A stretch of DNA of 64,000 bases from Methylophilus medardensis (GCF_006363915.1 NZ_CP040946.1), one strand, 5' to 3'; shown: positions 42,746-51,296, numbered from the stretch's first letter. Translations and numbers: made by a program. The notes: generated by a model not told the origin, from the sequence alone.

Positions 42746-44925
42746 TATATTTTTTCCAGCTTGGCGTATTCCAGCATCAGCGTTTTGAGGCCCGCGCTTC
42801 CGAAATTCACTTTGATTGCCAAATCATTGGCATTGCCTTCATAACTGACCACCACACCCTCGCCAAATTTGCCGTGGCGTACACTCTGGCCAATTTTGAA
42901 TGGAAAGTTGGATTGCGTGCTGCTGGATTGCGTTGGTGGGTTGTTGTATTGGCCGCCTGCTGCATAAGGCTTAGACACTGGCTTGCTGTTTAAGCGTTTG
43001 GTGAGCTCTGCGGGGATTTCATCGATAAAGCGCGAGGCGATGCCGTAGCGGACCTGGCCATGCAGCATGCGGCTTTGTGCATAGGTTAGATACAGGCGCT
43101 GGCGCGCGCGGGTGACTGCCACGTACATCAGGCGGCGTTCTTCTTCCAATCCGCCATTTTCGTAAGCGGCCTGCTCGTGTGGAAATAAACCTTCTTCCAC
43201 GCCACCGATAAATACACTGTGAAACTCCAGGCCTTTGGCGGCGTGTACCGTCATTAATTGCAAGGCTTCATGCCCGACATCTGCCTGATGGTCGCCTGCT
43301 TCTAGGCTGGCGTGATTCAAAAATTGGGTTAACAAGTCGGCATCTTCATCCATATTATGATGATTGCCCAGATCCTGATTGCTAAAGGCTACAGCGGCGG
43401 TGACGAGTTCTTGCAAGTTTTCGATGCGATCTTCGCCTTCTTTATCATTTTGGTAATGCGCCATCAGTCCACTCAGGTTGATGACCAATTCGGCCATCTC
43501 ACCAAGCGTAATGCCATAGGCATGATCCACCAGCTGCCGAATAAGCGCTACAAAGCCATCGAGCCCTTTGCTCCCCAGCTTGCCTTCTCCCACTTTGTTG
43601 GTGGCGGCTTGCCATAAGCTGCATTCGTTTTGGCGCGCAGCTTCTTGCAACTGCTCCAAACCGCGCGCGCCAATGCCGCGTGGCGGAAAATTCACAATAC
43701 GCAATAAGGCCGTATCGTCGTTGGCGTTAGCAATTAAGCGTAAATAGGCCAGCGCATGTTTGATTTCGGCGCGTTCAAAAAAACGTAACCCGCCATAGAC
43801 CCGATAGGGCAGGTTGGCTGAAAACAACGTGTGTTCGAGAATACGAGATTGCGCATTACTCCGATAGAGCAGGGCCATATCGCCGAGTGGTACCCCTTCT
43901 TTTTGCAGCATGTTGACTTCATCGACAATAAATTGCGCTTCATCGGTGTCGTTGTATGCCTCATAAATACGAATCGGCTCGCCTTTCCCTGCAGAGGTCC
44001 ACAAGTTTTTGCCAAGGCGATTGCGGTTATTGGTGATGATGGCGTTGGCAGCGTCCAGGATGTTGCTGTGCGAGCGGTAATTCTCTTCAAGCTTGACGAT
44101 ATTCTGCACATTAAATTCGCGCTGAAAATCGCTCATATTGCCCACGCGCGCGCCACGAAAAGCATAAATGCTCTGGTCATCATCGCCGACCGCAAAAATA
44201 CTGTTATGTGCTCCGCCCAGCAACTTTAGCCACAAATATTGCAGGCGATTGGTATCTTGAAACTCATCCACCAGAATGTATTGAAAGCGCTGCTGATAGT
44301 GCGCACGAATGTGCGGCTCGCGCTCTAACAGCTCATAGCAGCGCAGTAACAGCTCGGCAAAATCAGCGACGCCTTCACGGTTGCATTGTTGGTCATAGGC
44401 GGCATAAATCTCACGTAACTTTTGGCTATGCCCGTCATAAGCATCCACCGCCTCCGCGCGTAAACCTTCTTCTTTACAACTGTTGATATAGCCCATCACC
44501 TGTTTGGGCGGATATTTCTCATCGTCCACGTTCATGGCCTTCATGACGCGCTTGATGGCCGAGAGTTGGTCTGCGGTATCCAGAATCTGAAACGTGTTCG
44601 GTAAACCCGCCTCGCGATAATGCGCGCGCAACATGCGGTTGCATAAGCCATGAAAAGTCCCCGCCCACATGCCACGCGTATTAATTGGCAGCATACTGGT
44701 CAAACGCGTTAGCATTTCTTTGGCAGCCTTGTTGGTGAACGTTACTGCCATGAGCCCCATGGGTGATGTTTGTCCGGTTTGAATTAACCAGGCAATCCGG
44801 GTAGTCAGCACGCGGGTTTTACCACTGCCGGCACCTGCCAGAATCAGCGCAGAGACATGCGGCAGGGTGACCGCTTGCAGTTGTTTGTCGTTGAGGCCCT
44901 GAAGGAGTTGAGTATCAGCTTGCAT
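42745..44925 (-). CDS. uvrD: ATP-dependent DNA helicase UvrD/PcrA family
   Basis: A 726-residue superfamily 1A 3'-5' helicase. Conserved motifs in order: LNDKQLQAV (Q motif), LILAGAGSGKTRVLTTRIAWLI (Walker A), GTFHGLCNRMLR (Ia), ILVDEFQDTNRLQYLWLKLL (II), VGDDDQSIYAFRGA (III), LEENYRSHSNIL (IV), VQLMTVHAAKGLEFHSVF-like (V, here LQLMTVHAAKGLEF) and VAVTRARQRLYL (VI). A C-terminal Tudor-like module (VRHGKFGEGVVVSYEG...EYAKLEKI) identifies UvrD/PcrA rather than Rep. It acts in nucleotide-excision and mismatch repair. Leads the pglL-like gene by overlap. Confidence 0.96.
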   Translation of the reverse strand: MQADTQLLQGLNDKQLQAVTLPHVSALILAGAGSGKTRVLTTRIAWLIQTGQTSPMGLMAVTFTNKAAKEMLTRLTSMLPINTRGMWAGTFHGLCNRMLRAHYREAGLPNTFQILDTADQLSAIKRVMKAMNVDDEKYPPKQVMGYINSCKEEGLRAEAVDAYDGHSQKLREIYAAYDQQCNREGVADFAELLLRCYELLEREPHIRAHYQQRFQYILVDEFQDTNRLQYLWLKLLGGAHNSIFAVGDDDQSIYAFRGARVGNMSDFQREFNVQNIVKLEENYRSHSNILDAANAIITNNRNRLGKNLWTSAGKGEPIRIYEAYNDTDEAQFIVDEVNMLQKEGVPLGDMALLYRSNAQSRILEHTLFSANLPYRVYGGLRFFERAEIKHALAYLRLIANANDDTALLRIVNFPPRGIGARGLEQLQEAARQNECSLWQAATNKVGEGKLGSKGLDGFVALIRQLVDHAYGITLGEMAELVINLSGLMAHYQNDKEGEDRIENLQELVTAAVAFSNQDLGNHHNMDEDADLLTQFLNHASLEAGDHQADVGHEALQLMTVHAAKGLEFHSVFIGGVEEGLFPHEQAAYENGGLEEERRLMYVAVTRARQRLYLTYAQSRMLHGQVRYGIASRFIDEIPAELTKRLNSKPVSKPYAAGGQYNNPPTQSSSTQSNFPFKIGQSVRHGKFGEGVVVSYEGNANDLAIKVNFGSAGLKTLMLEYAKLEKI

Positions 44926-45183
44926 GCCCGATATTATCGCATGATGTGTGGGGGAGTTTGCCGGATTGTTTGTCGTGACGCGTCAGGGGGCTACAGAATG
45001 TTGTTTTTTAAGTGCGTTGTTCTGCGCATGACTTTTTTGACACAAACGCAATCAGTCATGACTGATCATATGAAAACACTAAAGTCTTGCATGGCGGCGT
45101 ATTACAGCCATCCTCTGACGATGTACTTGAGGGCAGAAAAAAGGACCGTGAGCCCTCATTGTTAGCTATCTGAACAACTTGTC

Positions 45184-45212
45184 GGAACTTTTCAAACCAA
45201 CGCTGACTCTTA
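45184..45212 (+). promoter_or_regulatory. Sigma-E-like promoter upstream of the candidate small RNA
   Basis: GGAACTT (45184-45190) is a perfect match to the -35 element of extracytoplasmic sigma-E promoters. TCTTA (45208-45212) follows after 17 bases and resembles the TCTRA/TCAAA -10 element. No sigma-70 promoter with good spacing was found here. Start would fall near 45219. Only the -35 element is strong, so this is a proposal. Confidence 0.45.
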
Positions 45213-45218
45213 CTTGTA

Positions 45219-45318
45219 CGATGATGATGAGTCATCTTTCCGCTTCTTTCCTCCCTGAGCGGAAGCCTTTACGATGAGGCCTATTGCCCCGATTTTCCCC
45301 TTAATCGGGGCTTTTTTT
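45219..45318 (+). ncRNA. Candidate small RNA with CU-rich anti-Shine-Dalgarno loop
   Basis: This stretch has no gene but consists almost wholly of hairpins. A 5-bp stem with loop TGAG (45223-45236) comes first. An 8-bp stem (45237-45244 with 45258-45265) then presents the 13-base loop TCTTTCCTCCCTG, complementary to ribosome-binding sites. A short GCCT/AGGC stem follows (45265-45280). Last is a 9-bp terminator stem with loop TTCCCCTT and seven T (45286-45318). Compact hairpins with C-rich loops recall the CcsR/cuckoo type of stress small RNAs and Neisseria sibling small RNAs. The 5' end is set from the sigma-E-like promoter. It lies between divergent uvrD and convergent trmL. The remainder of the 407-base gap (44926-45183) shows nothing I can support. 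Confidence 0.6.
45286..45318 (+). terminator. Strong rho-independent terminator with no coding gene upstream
   Basis: GCCCCGATT (45286-45294) pairs with AATCGGGGC (45303-45311) across the loop TTCCCCTT, followed by seven T. On the plus strand no protein gene ends before it (uvrD runs away on the minus strand), so it implies a transcript from the intergenic region. On the minus strand it lies beyond the trmL stop but has no T-tract there. Confidence 0.9.
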
Positions 45319-45332
45319 GTCTATTGTTTTTG

Positions 45333-45797
45333 CTACACCCCGCCAGTGAACCCTACTTGCCGCCAAGCCTCATACAACACAATGGCCGCAGAGTTAGAAA
45401 GATTCAGACTTCGGCTATGAGGCAGCATGGGCAGCCTGACGCGATGTTCAGGCGCAAATTGCGCCCGAATGTCTTCTGGCAAGCCGCGCGACTCGGGGCC
45501 AAACACAAATACATCCTCATCTTGAAACTGCAAATCTGTGTGACGTGTGCTGCCTTTGGTGGTGAGTGCGAACAAGCGTTTGCCTGCCAGCGCTTGGGTG
45601 CATTCAGCCCAATCCTCATAGACCGAGAGTGCAGCGTATTCGTGATAGTCCAAGCCTGCGCGTTTGAGGTGTTTATCTGATAACTCAAAGCCTAATGGCT
45701 TCACTAAATGTAGTTTTGCGCCCGCATTGGCGCACAGACGAATAATGTTGCCTGTATTGGGCGGAATTTCCGGTTCGAAAAGCACGATATGAAGCAT
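45333..45797 (-). CDS. trmL: tRNA (cytidine/uridine-2'-O-)-methyltransferase TrmL
   Basis: A 154-residue SPOUT methyltransferase that modifies the wobble base 34 of tRNA-Leu isoacceptors with S-adenosylmethionine. The full family pattern is present: MLHIVLFEPEIPPNTGNIIRLCAN at the start, HLVKPLGFELSDKHLKRAGLDY, VFGPESRGLP, and the knotted C-terminus IRLPM-like (here VRLPMLPHSRSLNLSNSAAIVLYEAWRQ). Length is the family standard. Divergent from mshE. Confidence 0.96.
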   Translation of the reverse strand: MLHIVLFEPEIPPNTGNIIRLCANAGAKLHLVKPLGFELSDKHLKRAGLDYHEYAALSVYEDWAECTQALAGKRLFALTTKGSTRHTDLQFQDEDVFVFGPESRGLPEDIRAQFAPEHRVRLPMLPHSRSLNLSNSAAIVLYEAWRQVGFTGGV

Positions 45798-45884
45798 ATT
45801 TTGCCGTTTGTTTACAAATGTAAGCGTTAGAAAATAGTGATATGATAAACGAGAAACTAAATCAAATTAAAAAATTACAAAGCC

Positions 45885-47591
45885 ATGGCACGTCCCGAGA
45901 AAATTAGATTAGGTGAAATTCTGGTCAGACAGAATTACATGACCCAAGCTGAGCTCGATCAGGCGCTTGAAGAACAGCGCAAGACCGGCAGACGCCTAGG
46001 CCGTGTCATTGCTGAAAAAGGCTATGCCAATGAGCGGCAAATTGCCGAGGCCGTTGCGCATCAGTTGAATATCCCTTATCTGGATTTGGGGCAATACGAA
46101 TTGGATGTCAAGCAAGTCCAAAAACTGCCTGAAGTGCAGTCGCGCCGTTTTCGCGCCATTCTACTTGAAGAGCGTCCCGACAGCTTTTTGATTGCGATGG
46201 TAGACCCATCCGATGTCTATGCCTATGATGAACTGATCAGGTTACTTAAGCGCGATATTGATATTGTCGTGGTGCAAGAGAGCCTGCTGATGCAGACCAT
46301 TGACCGTTCTTATCGACAAACAGAGCAGATATCCTCGCTAGCGCTGGAGTTGCAAGAAGATCTGGCTGATAGCAATGTCGACCTCACCAGCTTGATGGGC
46401 GTTGATTTGGGCATTGACGATGCGCCTGTCGTTAAGTTATTACAGACCATTTTTGAAGATGCCGTGCAGGTACGCGCATCCGATGTGCACATTGAGCCAC
46501 AAGAAAATAAGTTATTGATTCGCTTTCGGATCGATGGCGTGATGCATTTTCAAACCCAGGCGGACAATAAAATTGCGACCGCGCTGGTAATGCGCCTCAA
46601 GATCATGGCTGGCTTAGATATCTCTGAAAAACGCTTGCCACAAGATGGCCGCTTTGGCTTCACGGTCAAGACACGCGCAGTCGATATGCGTATTTCGACC
46701 ATGCCGACGCAATATGGCGAAACGGTGGTGATGCGTTTGTTGATTCAAAATACTGCGCATTTTCAGCTCGACAAGCTGGGGATGCCGCCAGATTTGTTGG
46801 CGCGTTTCCGTAAAATGATCGGTCGTCCAAGCGGCATGGTGCTGGTCACGGGGCCGACTGGTAGTGGTAAAACCACCACGTTGTATTCTGCGTTAAGTGA
46901 GTTAAATACCCCCGAAACCAAAGTGATCACGGTGGAAGATCCGGTCGAATATCGCCTGCCCGGCATTATTCAAACGCAGGTCAATGAAAAGATTGAGCTG
47001 GATTTTCCTAAGCTGTTACGGGCCATTTTGCGGCAGGATCCAGACATTGTGCTGGTGGGCGAGATGCGTGACGAGGAAACCGCACAAACTGGTTTGCGCG
47101 CCTCGATGACTGGTCACTTGGTGCTATCTACATTGCACACCAACGACGCGTCTACTGCGCCTGTGCGGTTGATCGACATGGGGGTGCCGCGCTTTATGGT
47201 CGCGATGTCACTGCTGGGGGTGCTGGCACAACGACTGGTCAGACTGATCTGCCCGCATTGTGCTGTCGAACATACGCCCACAGAATCGGAGTCGGTTTGG
47301 CTCAAGCAAGTGGTGCAGCAGCCGGACGTGGTCACTAACTTCCGTGAAGGCAAGGGCTGTCAGCATTGCAACCGCACCGGATACCTCGGCCGTATTGGTT
47401 TGTATGAGTTTCTTGAAATGAACGATGAACTCTCTATGGCAGCCAATATGCCGGATACCAATATATTTATCCAGAAAGCGCGTGAGAAACTCAAAGGCAA
47501 AACGCTGCGTGACCAGTCATTACAACTGGCCATCGACGGCAAGACCACGCTCGATGAAATCATGCGTGTCGATAATCAGTTTGAAGAGTAG
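45885..47591 (+). CDS. mshE: MSHA pilus assembly ATPase MshE
   Basis: A 568-residue GspE/PilB-type hexameric ATPase that drives pilus extension. The N-terminal MshEN module matches the c-di-GMP-binding repeat exactly in length: residues 8-31 (RLGEILVRQNYM... ending in Q31), a five-residue spacer, then 37-60 (RLGRVIAEKGYA... ending in Q60). Only the Gly of the first repeat is changed (N17). Walker A GPTGSGKT is at 323-330, with the Asp box and Walker B after it, and a zinc-binding tetracysteine is at C456, C459, C492 and C495. It heads the pilus locus, 5 bases before mshG. MshE rather than PilB is favoured by the msh genes around it. Confidence 0.93.
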   Translation: MARPEKIRLGEILVRQNYMTQAELDQALEEQRKTGRRLGRVIAEKGYANERQIAEAVAHQLNIPYLDLGQYELDVKQVQKLPEVQSRRFRAILLEERPDSFLIAMVDPSDVYAYDELIRLLKRDIDIVVVQESLLMQTIDRSYRQTEQISSLALELQEDLADSNVDLTSLMGVDLGIDDAPVVKLLQTIFEDAVQVRASDVHIEPQENKLLIRFRIDGVMHFQTQADNKIATALVMRLKIMAGLDISEKRLPQDGRFGFTVKTRAVDMRISTMPTQYGETVVMRLLIQNTAHFQLDKLGMPPDLLARFRKMIGRPSGMVLVTGPTGSGKTTTLYSALSELNTPETKVITVEDPVEYRLPGIIQTQVNEKIELDFPKLLRAILRQDPDIVLVGEMRDEETAQTGLRASMTGHLVLSTLHTNDASTAPVRLIDMGVPRFMVAMSLLGVLAQRLVRLICPHCAVEHTPTESESVWLKQVVQQPDVVTNFREGKGCQHCNRTGYLGRIGLYEFLEMNDELSMAANMPDTNIFIQKAREKLKGKTLRDQSLQLAIDGKTTLDEIMRVDNQFEE

Positions 47592-47596
47592 CCCAC

Positions 47597-48811
47597 ATGC
47601 CAATGTTTGAATACAAAGGACGTACCGAGGACGGCATGATGGTCAGTGGCGTACAAGAGGCCGCAGACCTGGATGCGCTGGGCGCCGCACTCATGGTGTC
47701 TAGAATTACACCGATTGAAATCAAGCAAAAAGCGGCGGGGGCAATGGCCTTCAACCTGTTTGAAGAAAAAGTCACCAGCCTGGATGTGATGCTGTTTAGC
47801 CGTCAGATGTATACCTTGCTCAAGGCGGGGATCCCGATCATGCGGGCGTTGGCAGGCATTCAAAATTCAGTTGGCAACCCTAAATTGGCGCAAGTCGTCG
47901 GCCAACTGCGTGTGAGCTTAGACTCTGGTCGCGAACTATCCGTGGCACTGACTGAACACCCCAAAGTATTTGATAACTTTTATATCAGCATGATCCGCGT
48001 TGGTGAAGGTACTGGTAACCTCGATAATATCTTTTTACGGCTGGCAGAGCACATTGAGTTCGAGCGCTTTATGCGCGGACAAATCAAATCGGCCCTGCAG
48101 TACCCCACGTTTGTGATGATTGCGATGGCGATTGCCATCGTGGTGATTAACGTGATGGTGATCCCACAGTTTGAAAAGGTCTTTGCGACCATGCATGCGG
48201 ATTTGCCATTCATCACTAAAATGCTGATCGCGTTTTCAAATTTCATGCGCAATTACTGGTTTGTGTTGATTGGCATGATGGTGGGGGCTGTGTGGACATT
48301 TAAATCTTATACCAGCACCCCTGCTGGGCGCTCGCAGTGGGACCGTATCAAAATGCGTATCCCTATTGCGGGCAAAATCATTTTTAAAGGCACCATGGCA
48401 AGATTTGCGCGAAGCTTTGCGCTGTCTACCCGCAGTGGCTTGCCTATTCTCTCTGCATTGCGGCTCGTTTCTCAAACGGTTGAAAATGACTACATCGCCG
48501 CTAAAATTTTAAGCATGTCGTCTGGGATTGAGCGTGGTGAAACGATCCTGCGTACGGCCACGCAAACTGGGGTATTTAACTCTTTAGTTTTGCAGATGAT
48601 TGCTGTCGGCGAGGAGTCTGGCTCACTGGATGACCTCATGCAACAAATTGCTGATATGTATCAATCTGACGTGGAATACGACGTGAAAACCTTGGGTGCT
48701 CAGATCGAACCGATATTGATTATCTTTTTAGGTATTTTGGTGTTGATACTGGCACTAGGGGTGTTTTTGCCGATTTGGGACATGAGTTCAGTCATGCTCA
48801 AAGGTAGTTAA
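47597..48811 (+). CDS. mshG: MSHA pilus inner-membrane platform protein MshG (GspF/PilC family)
   Basis: A 404-residue GspF-family platform protein. Two copies of the cytoplasmic helical F domain are each followed by membrane helices. The motif SRQMYTLLKAGIPIMRALAGI begins the first and FARSFALSTRSGLPILSALRLV the second; IRVGEGTGNLD and IAVGEESGSLDDL are the paired conserved G-E loops. It anchors the extension ATPase and pilin polymerisation in the inner membrane. It begins 5 bases after mshE. The next 170 bases contain the pilin promoter. Confidence 0.93.
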   Translation: MPMFEYKGRTEDGMMVSGVQEAADLDALGAALMVSRITPIEIKQKAAGAMAFNLFEEKVTSLDVMLFSRQMYTLLKAGIPIMRALAGIQNSVGNPKLAQVVGQLRVSLDSGRELSVALTEHPKVFDNFYISMIRVGEGTGNLDNIFLRLAEHIEFERFMRGQIKSALQYPTFVMIAMAIAIVVINVMVIPQFEKVFATMHADLPFITKMLIAFSNFMRNYWFVLIGMMVGAVWTFKSYTSTPAGRSQWDRIKMRIPIAGKIIFKGTMARFARSFALSTRSGLPILSALRLVSQTVENDYIAAKILSMSSGIERGETILRTATQTGVFNSLVLQMIAVGEESGSLDDLMQQIADMYQSDVEYDVKTLGAQIEPILIIFLGILVLILALGVFLPIWDMSSVMLKGS

Positions 48812-48894
48812 CAAAGAGTAGTGAAAGAGGGGGCGTTTTTTGTCGTCAAAAAAAGTGAACAGGCAGTGATGGATAAAGATGGACCAAAATTGTC

Positions 48895-48910
48895 TGGCAT
48901 ACTTTTTGCT
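48895..48910 (+). promoter_or_regulatory. Sigma-54 promoter of the major pilin gene
   Basis: TGGCAT (48895-48900), five bases, then TTGCT (48906-48910) match the RpoN consensus TGGCAC-N5-TTGCW, with GG and GC exactly at the -24 and -12 positions. Transcription would start near 48921, leaving a 65-base leader before the pilin ATG. Sigma-54 control of pilin genes is known from Pseudomonas pilA and others. An enhancer-binding activator is required; none is encoded in the window. Confidence 0.82.
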
Positions 48911-48985
48911 GATGGGGAGTTGGCGCAGTTATTACCTGCCACTGTGAGAATAACGGTAGGGATCTTTTGATTAGGAGTTTGAGTG

Positions 48986-49384
48986 ATGAAAAAACAAGCT
49001 GGTTTTACATTAGTTGAATTAGTAGTAGTTATTGCTGTTTTAGGTATTTTAGCGGCGACAGCGTTACCGAGATTTGTAAACGTACAGGCAAGTGCTCAGA
49101 AAGCTGCTGCAAACGGGCTTGCAGGCTCGATTGTGTCTGCATCTAACTTAGCAAGGGCTGCATGGATTGCAGGAGGTAGCTCGGGCGCAAATATTACGAT
49201 GGATACTAGTACCGTTGCTGTAGGTGCCGCGGGTTGGCCGACTGCTGCAGGCATTAAAGCTGCCTTGCAGGACACAGCAGGTTTTAACGACACTGCTACT
49301 GCAGGAACATTTGTGAGAAGCGACTCTACTTGCACTGTGACATACAACCCCACTAACGGAACTGCAGCAGTTGGCGGTTGTTAA
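48986..49384 (+). CDS. mshA: MSHA-type major pilin
   Basis: A 132-residue type IV prepilin. The leader is MKKQAG, cut before FTLVELVVVIAVLGILAATALPRFV, with the conserved Glu5 of the mature protein. The mature chain is about 126 residues, rich in Ala, Thr and Gly. It ends in a C-terminal disulfide loop from the DSTCTV cysteine to the last residue, GGC. The ATG at 48986 has AGGAG 8 bases upstream; the GTG just before it is discounted. The sigma-54 promoter directly upstream and position after mshG indicate the highly expressed subunit. MSHA pilins mediate surface attachment. Confidence 0.88.
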   Translation: MKKQAGFTLVELVVVIAVLGILAATALPRFVNVQASAQKAAANGLAGSIVSASNLARAAWIAGGSSGANITMDTSTVAVGAAGWPTAAGIKAALQDTAGFNDTATAGTFVRSDSTCTVTYNPTNGTAAVGGC

Positions 49385-49412
49385 TTAATTAAGAGTTTTA
49401 TGCGAAATTTAT

Positions 49413-49865
49413 ATGAAAGGATTTACCTTAGTTGAACTTGTTGTGGTGATTGCTGTGATGGCTGTTTTGGTTGCCATTTCAGCTCCTAGGTTCGCAAATG
49501 GTGATATCTTTGAAACCCGCGGTGACGCGGGTTTACTTTCATCCACTATTCGCTATGCGCAAAAAACCGCGGTTGCACAGCGTAAAAATGTGTTTGTGTT
49601 GCACACAGAGGCCAACCCGGATGTCGTCAGACTTTGTTTTGACCTTGCTTGTAATCAGGCGGTGATTAACCCTGAAACTGCCGGCGCTTATGTGTTTACG
49701 AGTGCTAAAAATGTGGACATCCGTGCACAAAATGCGAGTTTGGGGTTTGATGCGCTGGGCCGTGCGGTGCCAGATGCAGCGAGTAGTTATACTGTTACAA
49801 ATAGAAAAAATAATGCCCAGTCCGTAATCATTAACGTTGAGGCAAACACGGGATACATCCACTAA
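49413..49865 (+). CDS. mshC: MSHA minor pilin MshC-like (GspH type)
   Basis: A 150-residue prepilin with the very short leader MKG before FTLVELVVVIAVMAVLVAISAPRFA. The soluble part has the GspH/FimT-like layout, with a helical start (DAGLLSSTIRYAQKTAVAQRKNV) and beta strands, and one cysteine pair (LCFDLACNQ). It fits MshC by position right after the major pilin and by its FimT/GspH-like region, and likely forms part of the priming tip complex. Confidence 0.8.
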   Translation: MKGFTLVELVVVIAVMAVLVAISAPRFANGDIFETRGDAGLLSSTIRYAQKTAVAQRKNVFVLHTEANPDVVRLCFDLACNQAVINPETAGAYVFTSAKNVDIRAQNASLGFDALGRAVPDAASSYTVTNRKNNAQSVIINVEANTGYIH

Positions 49866-49888
49866 TAATCTATTCGGTTTATCACTGA

Positions 49889-50521
49889 ATGATGCATATG
49901 ACCAAAATAGTCACTCACCGCCATCCTTTGCACCTGCCCTTCGGCAAACAAGCGCAGCTCGGCTTTTCGCTGGTTGAGATGGTCGTGTTTATTGTGATTG
50001 TGACGACAGCCATCGCCGGGGTGATTGGTGCCTTGGCTTTTATGAGTGGCCACTCAGCCGACCCATTGGCGCGTAAACAGGCCATCGCCATCGCCGAGTC
50101 GCTGATGCAAGAAATTCAGCAGATGCCTTTTTCTTTTTGTGATCCGGATGATGTGAACGCGCCTACTGCCTCTGGTTATGGCGATTGCACCAATCCGCAG
50201 AATGCCAGCCTCAATGGCCCGACCCCTGCCACCGAGAGTCGCTACAGTGCTAATAATCCTTTTGATAACGTGGCCGATTATGGCGGATTCACCATGCCCG
50301 GTGGCGGCTGTGCCGGTATTTGCCGGATTGGCGACGCTACTGCGCTTGCTGGCTTGAACGCTTACTCAGCCTCTGTCGCGATCTCGCAAGTGGGCGGGGC
50401 GGGCGCATTTGCTGCGATCCCTGCCAATGGAGCGCTGCAAATTGTAGTCACGGTCAATGGGCCTGCTAATACCACCATTCGCCTTACCGGCTTTAAGGTT
50501 CGTTATGCGCCGCGCATTTAA
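49889..50521 (+). CDS. mshD: MSHA minor pilin MshD-like
   Basis: A 210-residue prepilin. The unusually long leader of about 25 residues, basic and His-rich, ends in AQLG before FSLVEMVVFIVIVTTAIAGVIGALAFMS. AIAIAESLMQEIQQMPFSFCDPDD and a later GGFTMPGGGCAGICRIGD segment match MshD-like minor pilins. A start codon at M4 would shorten the leader by three residues. Its last 17 bases overlap the next prepilin gene. Confidence 0.8.
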   Translation: MMHMTKIVTHRHPLHLPFGKQAQLGFSLVEMVVFIVIVTTAIAGVIGALAFMSGHSADPLARKQAIAIAESLMQEIQQMPFSFCDPDDVNAPTASGYGDCTNPQNASLNGPTPATESRYSANNPFDNVADYGGFTMPGGGCAGICRIGDATALAGLNAYSASVAISQVGGAGAFAAIPANGALQIVVTVNGPANTTIRLTGFKVRYAPRI

Positions 50522-51296
50522 ACAGCCTAGCGCGCGCATGGCCGGGTTTACCCTGGTGGAGCTAGTGATCGTGATTGTGGTCATGGCCATTTTGGGTGGC
50601 ATTTCGGTCAGCTTTATTAAAAACTCAGTATTGGCGTATGTGAACTCCGAGGCTTATTTTGAGTTGGCTGATCGCGCAGACTTTTCATTGCGACGCATGT
50701 CGCGAGATATTCGTAATGCGTTACCCAACAGTGTATGGGTGTCGGCAGCAGGCGATTACGTTGAATTTGTGCCGATTAAAGCGGGTGGTCGTTATCAGCA
50801 AGATTCACTAGATTTTACTCAAGCAGCGGACGATTTTACGGTGCTTGGGGAGCCTGTTTCGGTGGCGAATGGTGACAAGCTGGTGATTTACAACCTCGGC
50901 ATTGCTGGCGCCGACGTCTACAACGGTGACAATATCCGCGCCTTGGCTACTTATTTTGGCAACAACTTATCGACCTTGAGATTTTCCGGCGGTACTTTTC
51001 CCTTACCTTCTCCTGCCAGCCGTTTTTACGTGGTAAACACTGCAGTGGCTTACGTGTGTGATCTACCCAATCGGCGCTTGTTGATGGTCTCCAACATCGC
51101 GATGCCTTCGGCACATCCGGCCAATTTTAATGGTGCCAATGCCAGCGTGGTGGTTGAGGATGTCACTGGTTGTAATTTTACCTACACTGAGGGCGTGATG
51201 CAGCACTCCGGGGTCATCACCGCAGAGTTGGTGCTCACAAGAAACGGCGGCGTGGCCCGGCTGGTCAACTTAATCAATGTGGTGAATTCGCCATGA
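50505..51296 (+). CDS. mshO: MSHA minor pilin MshO-like
   Basis: A 263-residue prepilin. The leader MRRAFKQPSARMAG precedes FTLVELVIVIVVMAILGGISVSFI. The body contains the ELADRADFSLRRMSRDIRNALPNSV segment characteristic of MshO and GspJ-like minor pilins. The ATG at 50505, inside the end of mshD, is preferred over a start 16 codons earlier because it gives a conventional leader. It overlaps mshP by four bases. Confidence 0.8.
   Translation: MRRAFKQPSARMAGFTLVELVIVIVVMAILGGISVSFIKNSVLAYVNSEAYFELADRADFSLRRMSRDIRNALPNSVWVSAAGDYVEFVPIKAGGRYQQDSLDFTQAADDFTVLGEPVSVANGDKLVIYNLGIAGADVYNGDNIRALATYFGNNLSTLRFSGGTFPLPSPASRFYVVNTAVAYVCDLPNRRLLMVSNIAMPSAHPANFNGANASVVVEDVTGCNFTYTEGVMQHSGVITAELVLTRNGGVARLVNLINVVNSP

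Noticed and set aside
44857..45165. Plus-strand frame of 102 codons in the uvrD-trmL gap
   Set aside because: It overlaps the uvrD start, has no ribosome-binding site and its translation has no recognisable protein character. The region is better explained as upstream DNA of the small-RNA candidate.
48841..48872. Inverted repeat TTTTTTG-TCGT-CAAAAAA after mshG as a terminator
   Set aside because: The stem is almost entirely A:T and no T-tract follows, so it is unlikely to terminate transcription. It may be chance in an AT-rich spacer.
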